From NCBI GenBank assembly GCA_018713365.1, contig DVOU01000039.1, positions 33,448-97,447 on the forward strand: DNA of 64,000 nt, written 5' to 3'. This document shows, piece by piece, positions 1 to 7,956 of this stretch. Below the pieces are notes generated by a model. The model did no database searches, was not told the origin of the DNA, and worked only from the letters and a program-made list of their open reading frames with translations. Within the stretch, counting starts at the first letter, position 1; each line of letters starts with the position of its first letter. A program made the translations under genes and the position numbers. Origin of the DNA: Pullichristensenella excrementipullorum (lineage in GTDB: Bacteria > Bacillota > Clostridia > Christensenellales > Aristaeellaceae).

Positions 1-1
1 C

Positions 2-532
2 CGCCTGATCTTCAAGAGCCTCTATTTGACCACGCCCATCGCCATACTGCTGCTCATCGCCTCGGTCATCATCCTCTACAAGACGCGGCTGGGGCTGCGC
101 CTGCGCTCCTGCGGCGAACACCCGCAGGCGGCGGACAGCGTGGGCATCAATGTCTACAAGATGCGCTACATCGGCGTGTTCATCTCCGGCATGCTGGGCG
201 GCATCGGCGGCCTGGCCTTTACGGTGGCCTCCGGCTCCGGCTTCCAGAGCCAGGTGGCGGGCTACGGCTTCCTCGCGCTGGCGGTGATGATCTTCGGCAA
301 CTGGAAGCCCCTCAACATCCTCGGGGCCTCGCTGTTCTTCGCCTTTTTCAAAATTCTCGGCTCGTACTCGAGCGCCATTCCCTTCCTGCCGGATTTCGAG
401 GGCATCAAGTCCAGCGAGTACATCTACCTGATGCTCCCCTATGTGGTGACGATGATCGTGCTGGTGCTGACATCCAAGAAGTCCCGCGCGCCGAAAGCCG
501 AGGGCATCCCCTACGACAAGGGCAGCCGCTGA
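2..532 (+). CDS. ABC transporter permease, NupQ/BmpC type (5' partial)
   Basis: This is the C-terminal part of an inner-membrane permease of the BmpC/NupQ branch, whose members import nucleosides or simple sugars with a BMP-type lipoprotein and an RbsA-like ATPase. The frame is open from base 2, so the true start lies outside the window. The visible product has several hydrophobic spans, and the conserved cytoplasmic stretch GEHPQAADSVGIN followed by a Gly-rich helix (SGMLGGIGGLAF) is typical of this permease family. It ends in a basic, polar tail and a TGA. Its operon partners would lie upstream. A sugar rather than nucleoside substrate cannot be excluded. Confidence 0.85.
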   Translation, partial: RLIFKSLYLTTPIAILLLIASVIILYKTRLGLRLRSCGEHPQAADSVGINVYKMRYIGVFISGMLGGIGGLAFTVASGSGFQSQVAGYGFLALAVMIFGNWKPLNILGASLFFAFFKILGSYSSAIPFLPDFEGIKSSEYIYLMLPYVVTMIVLVLTSKKSRAPKAEGIPYDKGSR

Positions 533-538
533 CGGCTG

Positions 539-576
539 TCGCACAAAGCGGGCCCGCTTCATGCGAGCGGGGCCGT
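539..576 (+). terminator. hairpin after the permease gene
   Basis: An inverted repeat pairs GGCCCGCT with AGCGGGGCC around a short loop, with further CGCAC/GTGCG pairing outside. No U-tract follows, so it may be a processing or attenuation hairpin rather than a full terminator. The RBS of the next gene starts immediately after it. Confidence 0.35.
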
Positions 577-600
577 GCGCATTGAAAAGGAGGGCGTAAT

Positions 601-951
601 ATGGGATGCGCGCATCGCCCGAAGGAAGCCCTGCGCGCGGCGTTCTGCGGCTATTTTTCAGAGGGCGTTTACACCTGCAAACGCTGCGGAAAGGACATTC
701 ACTGGAAGAGCGACTCGCTGCGCATGTGGGTGCAACTCGTTTGTTGCGGCGTGGGCATCATCGCCGCGGCAATCCTGTTTTTCATCCTCGCGTTCTTTCT
801 CCCGCCCCGCAGCGCGGCAATACTTGCGACGCTGATCGGCTTCACGCTTGGTGCGATCATGACCGTCCATGTCGTTCGCACGGGCAACTACTTTATCACC
901 CGGGAGGAGGAACGGGACAAGGGCGTGGCGGACCTGCGTCTTCACCGCTAA
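601..951 (+). CDS. small membrane protein with an N-terminal CxxC knuckle
   Basis: This 116-residue protein is of unknown function. A strong RBS (AAGGAGGG, about 7 nt upstream) fixes the ATG. The N-terminus carries one zinc-ribbon-like half (YTCKRCGKDIHWKSD), followed by two closely spaced hydrophobic segments at roughly residues 42-65 and 70-90, and a charged tail. The CKRCGKxxxW arrangement recalls the CXXC-20-CXXC cytosolic family, but the second CxxC is absent. The next gene begins 12 nt downstream with its own RBS, so the two probably form a small operon. Confidence 0.6.
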   Translation: MGCAHRPKEALRAAFCGYFSEGVYTCKRCGKDIHWKSDSLRMWVQLVCCGVGIIAAAILFFILAFFLPPRSAAILATLIGFTLGAIMTVHVVRTGNYFITREEERDKGVADLRLHR

Positions 952-963
952 GGAGGGGTTTCT

Positions 964-1406
964 ATGCGTTCCATGAGCATGTATGACTGCCCATATACCT
1001 GATCTTTCTGGCGCTGCTGGAGGCGCTGAGCTGGTGGCTGGGCGCGTGGGTTTTGGCCGCGCTGTTTCTGGCGCTGTACGCCGTCTTTGCCGTCGCATCG
1101 CTGCGCAACGACCTGATCTTACGCTATGACAGGGTGATCGTCGTCCTTCGCGGGAAACCGTACCCGCTGGAATGGGAGGACGTCGAGCGCGTCGAGCGCG
1201 CATACCGCCTCACGTTTGAGCCTGTATACAGATTTACGCTGAAAAGGGAGATACACGCGGTGCTGCCTGCGCGAAAGGCGCCGTTGGACATTTACGTCAC
1301 GCCGGCGGTACGGCGCATCGTCTCGGCGCACATGGAGATCGACGAAAGCGCCAGAGACGCCCTGCGGGAATTTCTGCGGCATCCCTGGCGGCGCGGCGGG
1401 CGCTGA
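964..1406 (+). CDS. small membrane PH-like protein, frameshifted near its N-terminus
   Basis: A good RBS (AAGGAGGGG) precedes ATG 964, but that frame stops at 1000-1002 after 12 codons. The adjacent frame opens at 987 and encodes two hydrophobic helices (from LPIYLIFLALLEA onward), then a beta-rich region (LILRYDRVIVVLRGKPYPL) resembling membrane-linked PH/DUF304-like domains, ending at TGA 1404-1406. Restoring one C in the CCC run at 990-992 would join the frames into one protein of about 147 residues. The shift may be an assembly error or a real lesion. Without it, the only in-frame start is TTG 1053, which loses the first helix and has no RBS. Function unknown. Confidence 0.55.
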
Positions 1407-1408
1407 AA

Positions 1409-2299
1409 CTATCCGCGCGGCAGGATGAGGCGCACTGCGTCGTGGAGGTTGCGTATCTCGATGTGTTCCGCGCCGGGCTGGAATTCGCCGTCGAGCGTCC
1501 AATCCATGTCCCCCGGCGCGGAGATGCGCAAATGGGCTGCTTTGAAGAAACAGAGCAGCTCGTTATCGTAATTTTGGCTTTGCAGGGCGACGGCGGCGGC
1601 GATGAGCTGGCCGATGTGCTGCGGCTTGCGCACGAGCATGACTTCAAACTTGCCATCGTGCAGGTCGATCTGTCTGGGGTCGAGCCGCAGCACGCCGCCC
1701 ATGGAGGTGGAGTTGCCCACCATGCCGAAAATGAACTCGCCGGAGCGCACCTCCCCCTCCGCCTCCACGGTGACGGCGTAGGGGCGGATGTTGGCGAGGT
1801 CCCTGATGCCTTCAAAGATGTAGGCGAGGTGGCCGACGGCGTTCTTGACCGCCTGCGGGGCGGCGTAGGAGGCGCGGGTGAAGGCGCCGAAAGAGGCCGT
1901 GTAGGCAAAGCAGCGGCCATTGAGCGTGCCGACGTCGATGGGCGTAGGCACGCCGCCGGCGATGTCGCGCGCGGCCTGCAGGATGTCGCGGGAGATGCCG
2001 TGGCTGGCGGCAAAGTCGTTGGTGGAGCCGGCGGCAATGTAGCCGATGGGCACGTTTTGCCCGGCTTCGAGCATGCCGGACAGCACTTCGTTGAGCGTGC
2101 CGTCGCCGCCGATGCAGACCACGCGGCGAAACTCGCCCGCGCGCGAAGCCACCGCCGCGCGCGCCTCCCCCGCCGCCTTCGTCTCCAAAAGCTCGGCGAT
2201 GACGCCGTCGCTTTCCAGCAGCGGCAGAAGTTCGCCCAAACGGCGACCCGCCTGCATGCGCCCGGCGCGGGGGTTGAGGATGACCAGTTGCCTTTCCAT
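1409..2299 (-). CDS. diacylglycerol/lipid kinase family protein (DagK/YegS-like)
   Basis: This cytosolic or membrane-peripheral kinase of 296 residues phosphorylates diacylglycerol or a related lipid, recycling it into phospholipid synthesis. The DAGK catalytic fold is clear: NPRAG at residues 9-13, the nucleotide-binding GGDGTLNEV at 64-72, and GSTNDFA at 91-97, followed by the usual beta-sandwich C-terminal domain with a DGE motif (WTLDGEF). It is convergent with the upstream plus-strand gene, with a gap of only 2 nt, and lies 15 nt downstream of the YbjN-like gene, probably co-transcribed with it. The exact lipid substrate cannot be read from sequence. Confidence 0.88.
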   Translation of the reverse strand: MERQLVILNPRAGRMQAGRRLGELLPLLESDGVIAELLETKAAGEARAAVASRAGEFRRVVCIGGDGTLNEVLSGMLEAGQNVPIGYIAAGSTNDFAASHGISRDILQAARDIAGGVPTPIDVGTLNGRCFAYTASFGAFTRASYAAPQAVKNAVGHLAYIFEGIRDLANIRPYAVTVEAEGEVRSGEFIFGMVGNSTSMGGVLRLDPRQIDLHDGKFEVMLVRKPQHIGQLIAAAVALQSQNYDNELLCFFKAAHLRISAPGDMDWTLDGEFQPGAEHIEIRNLHDAVRLILPRG

Positions 2300-2314
2300 G
2301 GGATCACCTCCAAT

Positions 2315-2734
2315 TCAGGCCCAGGTGGCCTGCATCAGCCGCGGGATGCTCTCGTCGAGGATGGCCACGGCGCGGACGAGCAGCTCCTCGGCGACCGCGC
2401 CGACGTTTTCGCAACTGCTGGGGATGTCCATCTCCATATTGACGACGTTCTTTTCCGGGTCGATGACGAACTTGGCGTAGCGGTACTTGCGGTTGAGTTC
2501 GTTGCAAACCTCATAGAGCCTGGCGAGCCGCTCGGGCGGAAACTTGACCACGCCGGAGACGCGCAGGGCCACGTCGTTGCCATCGGTATTGGAGAGGAAG
2601 TAGAGGTTGACGCTGGCAAAATTGCGGCCGCTGAAGGCGGTCTCCACCAGCGACATGCCGCCCTTTTCGCGCAGCTTGCACTTGATGTTTTTGCGCAAAA
2701 ACGCTTCGTATATCCTTTCGGCCGCCTGATACAT
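2315..2734 (-). CDS. YbjN-domain protein
   Basis: This 139-residue soluble protein resembles YbjN/T3SS-chaperone-fold proteins: an N-terminal helix, then alternating strands (ASVNLYFLSNTDGNDVALRV), then a helical C-terminus. Such proteins are annotated as sensory regulators but their biochemical role is unsettled. The start is supported by an AGGAGG RBS about 8 nt upstream. It sits directly upstream of the lipid kinase gene and downstream of an AraC regulator on the same strand, so a shared transcript is likely. Confidence 0.6.
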   Translation of the reverse strand: MYQAAERIYEAFLRKNIKCKLREKGGMSLVETAFSGRNFASVNLYFLSNTDGNDVALRVSGVVKFPPERLARLYEVCNELNRKYRYAKFVIDPEKNVVNMEMDIPSSCENVGAVAEELLVRAVAILDESIPRLMQATWA

Positions 2735-2784
2735 CGGGCATCCCTCCTGAGAAACTTTGGCGCGGGGCGCGGCGTCGCGCCCTG

Positions 2785-3699
2785 TCAGGTCTGTGCGCGC
2801 TTGCCGTAGCGCGTGCGGTATTCGCGCGGGGTCATGTGGAAAAAGCGGCGGAACATCTGTCCGTAATGGCTCTGGCTGTTGAAGCCCACCTCAAAGCAGA
2901 TCTCGGCGATGGACTTGTCCGTATCCAGCAATAGCTGCGCCGACATCGAGGCGCGATAGCGCAGCAGGTAGGCCGTGGGCGTGACGCCGAGCGTCTTTTT
3001 GAAGGCCCGCAGGCACTCGCGCTCGCCCACGTTGGCCGCAGCGGCGATGTCGCCAAGCTGGATGGGTTCGGCATAGTGCATGTGGATGAAATCGAGCATG
3101 CGCTTGGCGCGCTCTTCGGAAGCCTCGCTGACGCCCTCGTATTCGCGCATGGCGGCGCGCATGTTGCGCACGATGTGCCACAGGCACTCGGTCAGGCGCG
3201 CGCGCACCAGAAGCTCGAAGCCGTACTTGCCCTCGTCGTAGGTGAGGAAGGCCTCGCGCAGGCTCTTGAGTACCGCCTGCTGCCACTCCACTTCCGGGGC
3301 AAGGCGCAATATTTTCACCGCGCCGGACTTGACCAGGGGCATGACGTAGCGGCGGGCAAAGACGCTGTCCTCGCGCCCGGCGAGCATGTTGTAATCCAGC
3401 ACCAGAGAGATCATGCGGCATCCCTCGTCCCCAACGATGTCAAAGGCGTGCAGCGCCTCGGCGTTGATGAACATGCCCTCCCCCGCCTTGAGTACGAAGG
3501 CCCCGGAGCCGAAGCGCACGCGCGCCGCGCCGCCCACCACCATGCTCAATTCGATCTCCTCGCGCCAATGCCAGGAAATGGCGCTGGCGGGATACAGGGC
3601 TATATCAATGAAGTAAGCCCCGCAGGGAAAGCTCGCCGTGCCGCATACAGCGGCCTCTCTTCGGTCCGGCGAAAGCGTCAGGGACGTTTTTTGCTGCAT
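2785..3699 (-). CDS. AraC-family transcriptional regulator
   Basis: This is a 304-residue DNA-binding regulator. The N-terminal ~150 residues look like a cupin-type ligand-binding domain (WREEIELSMVVGG, LKAGEGMFINAEALHAF). The last ~100 residues hold the two helix-turn-helix motifs, including IAEICFEVGFNSQSHYGQMF and the family-typical MTPREYR ending. I chose the ATG at 3699 over a longer reading because AAGGAGG lies 10 nt upstream. It is divergent from the small gene at 3822, so the intervening 122 nt may hold shared control sites. Its inducer is unknown; cupin-AraC proteins commonly sense sugars. Confidence 0.88.
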   Translation of the reverse strand: MQQKTSLTLSPDRREAAVCGTASFPCGAYFIDIALYPASAISWHWREEIELSMVVGGAARVRFGSGAFVLKAGEGMFINAEALHAFDIVGDEGCRMISLVLDYNMLAGREDSVFARRYVMPLVKSGAVKILRLAPEVEWQQAVLKSLREAFLTYDEGKYGFELLVRARLTECLWHIVRNMRAAMREYEGVSEASEERAKRMLDFIHMHYAEPIQLGDIAAAANVGERECLRAFKKTLGVTPTAYLLRYRASMSAQLLLDTDKSIAEICFEVGFNSQSHYGQMFRRFFHMTPREYRTRYGKRAQT

Positions 3700-3821
3700 G
3701 GTTTTTTCGCCTCCTTGTCGGGATATTGATAATTGTCGGCGAAATCCGAATAGAAATCCCCGGGGAGATGTCGTATGATATAGCCACAGGGACGGAAACG
3801 AACCGAGGAGGGATTTCATCC

Positions 3822-4085
3822 ATGAAACTGTTCAATATCCACAACACCGAGAATTTCTACAAGGTGATCGATTCCTGCAAGGCCCCTGTTCTGGTCTCGG
3901 CCGCTGACGGCCGCAGCGAGGATTTCCGCAACAACACGCTTCTGCGTTCGGTCGCGGAGACCGCTTCCCAGGGCGAGGGCATCTCGGAGATCGAGCTGCA
4001 CACCACCTGCGCGGAAGATACCATCCGTCTGCTCGACTACATGACCTACGGTTACAGCGGGTCTTATGAAAAGAAGTCCGCGTAA
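3822..4085 (+). CDS. small conserved-looking protein, 87 aa
   Basis: This is an 87-residue soluble protein starting MKLFNIHNTENFYKVIDSC. It has no signal peptide, no membrane segment and no motif I can tie to a function. A strong RBS (GAGGAGGG, about 8 nt upstream) and a good downstream terminator (4116-4153) show it is a real single-gene unit. It is transcribed divergently from the AraC regulator, making it a possible target of that regulator. Short proteins with this N-terminal pattern occur in gut Firmicutes, but I cannot name a characterised member. Confidence 0.6.
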   Translation: MKLFNIHNTENFYKVIDSCKAPVLVSAADGRSEDFRNNTLLRSVAETASQGEGISEIELHTTCAEDTIRLLDYMTYGYSGSYEKKSA

Positions 4086-4115
4086 CCATGGAACGTGAGA
4101 ATTTAGAACACTAAA

Positions 4116-4153
4116 GCGCCCGGGGATGTCCCTGCCGGGCGCGCAGTTTTTTT
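4116..4153 (+). terminator. rho-independent terminator
   Basis: GCGCCCGG pairs with CCGGGCGC around an 11-nt loop, and a run of seven T follows within a few bases. It ends transcription of the 87-aa gene. Confidence 0.85.
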
Positions 4154-4198
4154 GGCGGCGAGAGCGGTATGCGCGCTTTCGCCGCCGTTTTTGCCGCC

Positions 4199-4993
4199 TC
4201 AGCCGAAGACCGCCAGCCTGTCCAGCACGAGGATGAGCGCCAGATGCGCCGGGTAGAACAGGTAAAACACCCATTTGTTGATGCGCAGGCGCGTATTGGT
4301 GCGGATGTAGATGAACGGCAGCGCGAGCAGTGCGAACATCTGCGTGGCAAAGCGCACGCCGAAGAGCTGGTATCCCCCGCCCTGCAGCCCCCACCAGACC
4401 ATGAAGCCCGCCACCAGCGGCAGCGAAAGAAGCGGCGTCTGGCAAAAGAGGAAAAACAGCAGCATCAGCAGGATGCCGTTGAAGCCGTAATCCAGTTCGC
4501 CGCGGATGATCCAGCAAAGCAGCAGCGTCGCCGCCGTGATGGTCAGGTGCCGGTCGCGGATCGACCAGAGCAGGATCAGCCCCAGAGAAAGCGAGAGCAG
4601 TATGCTCGGGTGGTGCCAGCTTTCGATGTAGAAGTTCAGCGCCGCGCGTACCGGCTCTTCCACAAAGGAGACGGCGTACATGGCCGGGCTGGTGTGGTGC
4701 ATGGCCACCACGTACAGCGGCTGCACCAACAGCGCCATCAGCACGACGCGCTGCACATAGCGCAGCATATCGTGCGTATAGACGCAGCCGACCGTCAGGC
4801 AGTAGGCGTAGATCGGGAAGGCGATGCGCCCGATGATGCGCATGACGCGATACTGCGGAAAGAGGATCGCGCCCATGTGATCGACGAGCATGGTGACGAT
4901 GGCGATGAGCTTGAGCAGGCCCGTGTCCGTATTGAGGCGGATGTTCATGTTCTCAAACGGCCACGGGATGCTCAGGTTTCCTTTTTTTGCCAT
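4199..4993 (-). CDS. TraX-family integral membrane protein
   Basis: This 264-residue polytopic membrane protein has about eight hydrophobic helices. The N-terminal pattern LKLIAIVTMLVDHMGAILFP and the C-terminal RINKWVFYLFYPAHLALIL are hallmarks of the TraX family. TraX acetylates F-pilin in plasmid systems, but chromosomal Firmicute members are probably acyltransferase-like envelope enzymes of unknown substrate. It ends beside the terminator of the convergent 87-aa gene and starts 4 nt downstream of the ROK kinase stop, so it is probably co-transcribed with the kinase. No conjugation genes are nearby, which argues against a pilin role. Confidence 0.8.
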   Translation of the reverse strand: MAKKGNLSIPWPFENMNIRLNTDTGLLKLIAIVTMLVDHMGAILFPQYRVMRIIGRIAFPIYAYCLTVGCVYTHDMLRYVQRVVLMALLVQPLYVVAMHHTSPAMYAVSFVEEPVRAALNFYIESWHHPSILLSLSLGLILLWSIRDRHLTITAATLLLCWIIRGELDYGFNGILLMLLFFLFCQTPLLSLPLVAGFMVWWGLQGGGYQLFGVRFATQMFALLALPFIYIRTNTRLRINKWVFYLFYPAHLALILVLDRLAVFG

Positions 4994-4997
4994 GACG

Positions 4998-5873
4998 CTA
5001 CCCCAGCGCCCGCACCGCGAGCAGCAGAGAGCCGATGGCGCCGCTGTTGTTGCCCAGCCCCGGGGGCACGATGTAGGTGTCTATGTGTTCGAGGATGGCG
5101 GGGTGGGCGACGTAGCCGTTGAGGATCTCCAGCGTGCGCTTGCGCACCATGGGGAACAGATGCTCCTGGTGCATGACGCCGCCGCCGAGCACAATGCGCT
5201 CGGGCGAGAGCATCACCGTCGTGTTCACGCACATCTGCGCCAGATACTCGGCCTCGATCTCCCAGGCGATGTGGTCCGGCGGCAATTCGCGCGCGGGCAC
5301 GCCCCAGCGCTGCTGCATGGCCTTGCCGCAGGCCATGCCTTCCAGACAGCCATCGTGGTAGGGGCAGAAGCCGTGGGGCGCGGGGTCCTTGGGATGCGGG
5401 CGCAGCAGCATGTGGCCCATCTCCGGGTGCAGAAGGCCGTGCAGCAGCATGCCGCGGTAGTAGAAGCCGCCGCCCAGCCCGGTGCCGATGGTGTAGTAGA
5501 CGAGGCTGTTCAGGCCCTTGCCCGCGCCCATCTCCACCTCGCCCAGCGCCGCGCCGTTGACGTCCGTATCAAAGCCCACGGGCACGCCAAGCGCGTCCAT
5601 GAGCCTGCTGCGCACGGACACGTATTGCCAGCCGGGCTTGGGGGTGTTGGTGATGTAACCGTAGGTCGGGGAATCCTCGTTGAGATCCACGGGGCCGAAG
5701 CAGCTCACGCCCAGCGCCTCGATGCCCTTGTCGGCAAAAAAGCCGATGACGTCCGCGAAGGTAGACTCCGGGTCCCGCGTGGGGTAACTCTCGCGCGCAA
5801 AGATCTCGCCTTTTTCATTGCCCAAGGCACAGACCATCTTCGTTCCGCCAGTTTCCAAAGCTCCCAGCAACAT
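4998..5873 (-). CDS. ROK-family sugar kinase (fructokinase-like)
   Basis: This 291-residue cytosolic kinase phosphorylates a hexose, most likely fructose, with ATP. It shows the ATP phosphate-binding GALETGGTK near the N-terminus, a second Gly motif (YYTIGTGLGGG), and the ROK zinc motif HPEMGH...CPYHDGCLEGMACG (residues ~150-185). This compact form, lacking an N-terminal winged helix, matches ScrK/YdhR-type fructokinases rather than ROK repressors. A consensus-like promoter sits just upstream and the TraX-like gene follows. Glucose or mannose as substrate remains possible. Confidence 0.85.
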   Translation of the reverse strand: MLLGALETGGTKMVCALGNEKGEIFARESYPTRDPESTFADVIGFFADKGIEALGVSCFGPVDLNEDSPTYGYITNTPKPGWQYVSVRSRLMDALGVPVGFDTDVNGAALGEVEMGAGKGLNSLVYYTIGTGLGGGFYYRGMLLHGLLHPEMGHMLLRPHPKDPAPHGFCPYHDGCLEGMACGKAMQQRWGVPARELPPDHIAWEIEAEYLAQMCVNTTVMLSPERIVLGGGVMHQEHLFPMVRKRTLEILNGYVAHPAILEHIDTYIVPPGLGNNSGAIGSLLLAVRALG

Positions 5874-5904
5874 GGCCGACCCCTCCTATTATGTTCATGT
5901 TACT

Positions 5905-5933
5905 ATGATATACTTTTCCGCGCGATTCGTCAA
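5905..5933 (-). promoter_or_regulatory. predicted sigma-A promoter of the ROK kinase gene
   Basis: TTGACG and TATCAT are separated by 17 nt, about 30 nt upstream of the kinase start codon. The match to the vegetative consensus is good. Confidence 0.65.
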
Positions 5934-5965
5934 CCCGGAAATGCCCGAAATGCGGGGACGGCGTT

Positions 5966-5992
5966 AAAAAAACGCCCCTCATGCGAGAGGCG
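5966..5992 (-). terminator. terminator of the spoVA operon
   Basis: CGCCTCTC pairs with GAGGGGCG around GCAT, followed on the minus strand by seven T. It lies just past the spoVAE stop. Confidence 0.85.
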
Positions 5993-5997
5993 ACTCT

Positions 5998-6366
5998 TCA
6001 GGGTTTGGCCTTGGGCTTGAAGATCAGGGCGTTGATGAGGCCGAAAAAGATGGCCGCGGCGATGCCCGACGCCGCCCGCGTCACGCCGCCGGCGAGCGCG
6101 CCGAGGATGCCGTAGCTGTTCACGGCCTCGATGGCGCCCATGGCCAGCGAGTAACCAAAGCCGGTGAGCGGCACCGTCGCCCCCGCGCCGGCAAAGTCCA
6201 CCAGCGGCTTGTAGAGGCCGACGGCGGTGAGGAAGACGCCCGCGGTGACGAAAAGCACGAGGATGCGGGCGTTGGTCAGCTTCGTGGTCTGTAAAAGCGC
6301 CTGCCCCACCACGCAGATGAGGCCGCCGACCACGAAGGCCTTGACAAAGCTCCAGAAGATGTCCAT
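5998..6366 (-). CDS. spoVAE: stage V sporulation protein AE
   Basis: This 122-residue membrane subunit belongs to the SpoVA channel, which loads dipicolinic acid into the forespore and releases it at germination. It has four hydrophobic segments and the family pattern FVVGGLICVVGQ, then FAGAGATVPLTGFGYSLA. Its start codon overlaps the spoVAD stop by 1 nt, with GGAGG upstream inside spoVAD. It is the last gene of the operon. By family it would be made in the forespore under sigma-G. SpoVAC and SpoVAE are distant relatives and share the GGLICxxGQ motif. Confidence 0.93.
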   Translation of the reverse strand: MDIFWSFVKAFVVGGLICVVGQALLQTTKLTNARILVLFVTAGVFLTAVGLYKPLVDFAGAGATVPLTGFGYSLAMGAIEAVNSYGILGALAGGVTRAASGIAAAIFFGLINALIFKPKAKP

Positions 6367-7373
6367 CAGCGCACCTCCAATCGCGCGGCGTAGGCGATGC
6401 CGGGAATGGTCTCAGCCTGCATGGTGCTGGTGGGGCTGAGCATGGCCCCGGAGCCGACGAGCAGCACCCTTTTCAGTTCCCCGCGTTCCATGCGCTTCAT
6501 CAGCATGCCGCAGGCAACCGACGCCACGCAGCCGCAGCCGCTGCCGCCCGCGTGGGTGTCCTGTTCCTGATAAAACAGCGAGGCCCCGCAGTCCACCACT
6601 TTTTCCGGCGGCAGGGGCCGGCCTTCCTCCTGCGCGAGGCGCAAAAGCAGCTCGCGGCCGATCCAGCCGAGGTCGCCGGTGGCGATGAGGTCAAAATCGT
6701 CCGGCGAGGCGCCCGTATCGTCCAAGTGGGCGAATATGGTGGAAAACACCGCCGGGGCCATGGCCGCGCCCATGTGGTTGGCGTCCTTGATCCTGGGATC
6801 GACGATGCGGCCCAGCGTGCCGGCAGTAATGCGCAGGCCTGTTCCCTCCTCCGCCCGCAAAAGCGCGCAGCCCGCCGCCGTGGCCGTCCATTGGGCCGAG
6901 GGCGGGCGCTGCGTGCCCATCTCCAGCGGGAAGCGGAACTGCCGCTCGGCGGTGCAGAAGTGGCTGGAGGCGGCGCAGAGGGCGTTTTGCAGATAGCCGC
7001 CGCTGACCAGCGCCGCGGCCAGCACCAGCCCCTCCACAAACGTGGAGCAGGCCCCGTAGAGGCCCACCAGCGGCGTGCCCAGCGCCCGGGCGGCAAAGCC
7101 GGTGGCGATGATCTGATCGTTGAGATCGCCGCAGAAGAGCGCCTGCGCCTCGTCCGCGGGCAGGCCCGCCCCGTCCATGACGCGCGCAACGCAGCGGCGC
7201 AGCATCTCGCTCTCCCCCATCTCCCATGTCTTCTGGCCAAAGAGATCATCCCGCGAAATTTCGTCGAACCAGTCCGCCAGCGGCCCCTCGCCCTCCTTCG
7301 GCCCGGCGATGGAGGCGTGGGCGGCGATGCGCGGCGGACGATCGTAGAGGAACGTGCGGCTGCCCGCTCTCAC
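6366..7373 (-). CDS. spoVAD: stage V sporulation protein AD
   Basis: This is the soluble SpoVA subunit (335 aa), a thiolase-fold protein that binds dipicolinic acid on the outer face of the spore inner membrane. Family features include LVGLYGACSTFVEGL with its active-site-like Cys, then PSAQWTATAAGC and DCGASLFYQEQDTHAGGSGCG. I chose GTG 7373 over GTG 7382 because the AAGGAG motif is 8 nt from the former and abuts the latter. The chosen start overlaps the spoVAC stop as GTGA, giving translational coupling. Confidence 0.93.
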   Translation of the reverse strand: MRAGSRTFLYDRPPRIAAHASIAGPKEGEGPLADWFDEISRDDLFGQKTWEMGESEMLRRCVARVMDGAGLPADEAQALFCGDLNDQIIATGFAARALGTPLVGLYGACSTFVEGLVLAAALVSGGYLQNALCAASSHFCTAERQFRFPLEMGTQRPPSAQWTATAAGCALLRAEEGTGLRITAGTLGRIVDPRIKDANHMGAAMAPAVFSTIFAHLDDTGASPDDFDLIATGDLGWIGRELLLRLAQEEGRPLPPEKVVDCGASLFYQEQDTHAGGSGCGCVASVACGMLMKRMERGELKRVLLVGSGAMLSPTSTMQAETIPGIAYAARLEVR

Positions 7374-7831
7374 AAAAACCACTCCTTTGCCGCCCAGTAG
7401 ACGAGGCCGACGACGATGGAGGCGCTGATGCCATAGGTCAGCACCGGGCCGGCGATCTGAAACAGCCTTGCGCCCAGCCCCAGCACCATGCCCTCGCGGC
7501 GGAACTCGATGGCCGGGGCAGCCACGGAATTGGCAAAGCCGGTGATGGGCACCACCGAGCCCGCGCCGGCGTATTTGCCGATGCGGTCGTAGACGCCGAG
7601 GCCGGTGAGCGTGGTGCCGAGAAAGATGAGCGCGCAGCTGGTGAACATCGGCGCGGTCAGTTCGCCCAGTTCCAGCGTCCGCGCCAGCAGGGTCAGCGCC
7701 TGTCCGATGGCGCAGATCAGCCCGCCCACCCAGAAGGCGCGCAGGCAGCCGCGCAGATGGCGGGAGCCGGGCGTCACTTCCTCGACCAGTTGGGCATAGC
7801 GCGCCTCTTTGGGCGTTTTTTCGCGATTCAT
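7370..7831 (-). CDS. spoVAC: stage V sporulation protein AC
   Basis: This 153-residue membrane protein is the SpoVA subunit implicated as a mechanosensitive channel for dipicolinic acid. It shows an N-terminal charged region (PKEARYAQLVEEVTPGS), four hydrophobic helices, WVGGLICAIGQ and AGAGSVVPITGFANSV. Start ATG 7831 has GGGAGG 7 nt upstream; a longer upstream reading lacks an RBS. The ATG overlaps the stop of the 42-aa ORF (ATGA). Only spoVAC, AD and AE are present, the minimal set usual in Clostridia. Confidence 0.93.
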   Translation of the reverse strand: MNREKTPKEARYAQLVEEVTPGSRHLRGCLRAFWVGGLICAIGQALTLLARTLELGELTAPMFTSCALIFLGTTLTGLGVYDRIGKYAGAGSVVPITGFANSVAAPAIEFRREGMVLGLGARLFQIAGPVLTYGISASIVVGLVYWAAKEWFL

Positions 7832-7956
7832 GGCCGTTCCTCCCTTGCGCGCTGACCGGCGTCGGCGCGGCGGGCGCACAGGCGCGTCTCGCGGTCGCCG
7901 GGGCGGCGCTGATATTCGAGGGCGTAGCTGGGCACGCTTTGTCTTGGCTCAGCCAT
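7828..7956 (-). CDS. 42-aa basic ORF coupled to spoVAC
   Basis: This small ORF begins MAEPRQSVPSYALEYQ and ends Arg/Glu-rich. Its ATG lies inside the stop region of the preceding 54-aa ORF (8-nt overlap) and its TGA overlaps the spoVAC ATG, so all three are packed for coupled translation. It has no hydrophobic segment. It has no strong RBS of its own, so it would depend on read-through coupling. I recognise no family. It may be a genuine forespore peptide or a leader whose translation opens spoVAC. Confidence 0.4.
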   Translation of the reverse strand: MAEPRQSVPSYALEYQRRPGDRETRLCARRADAGQRAREERP

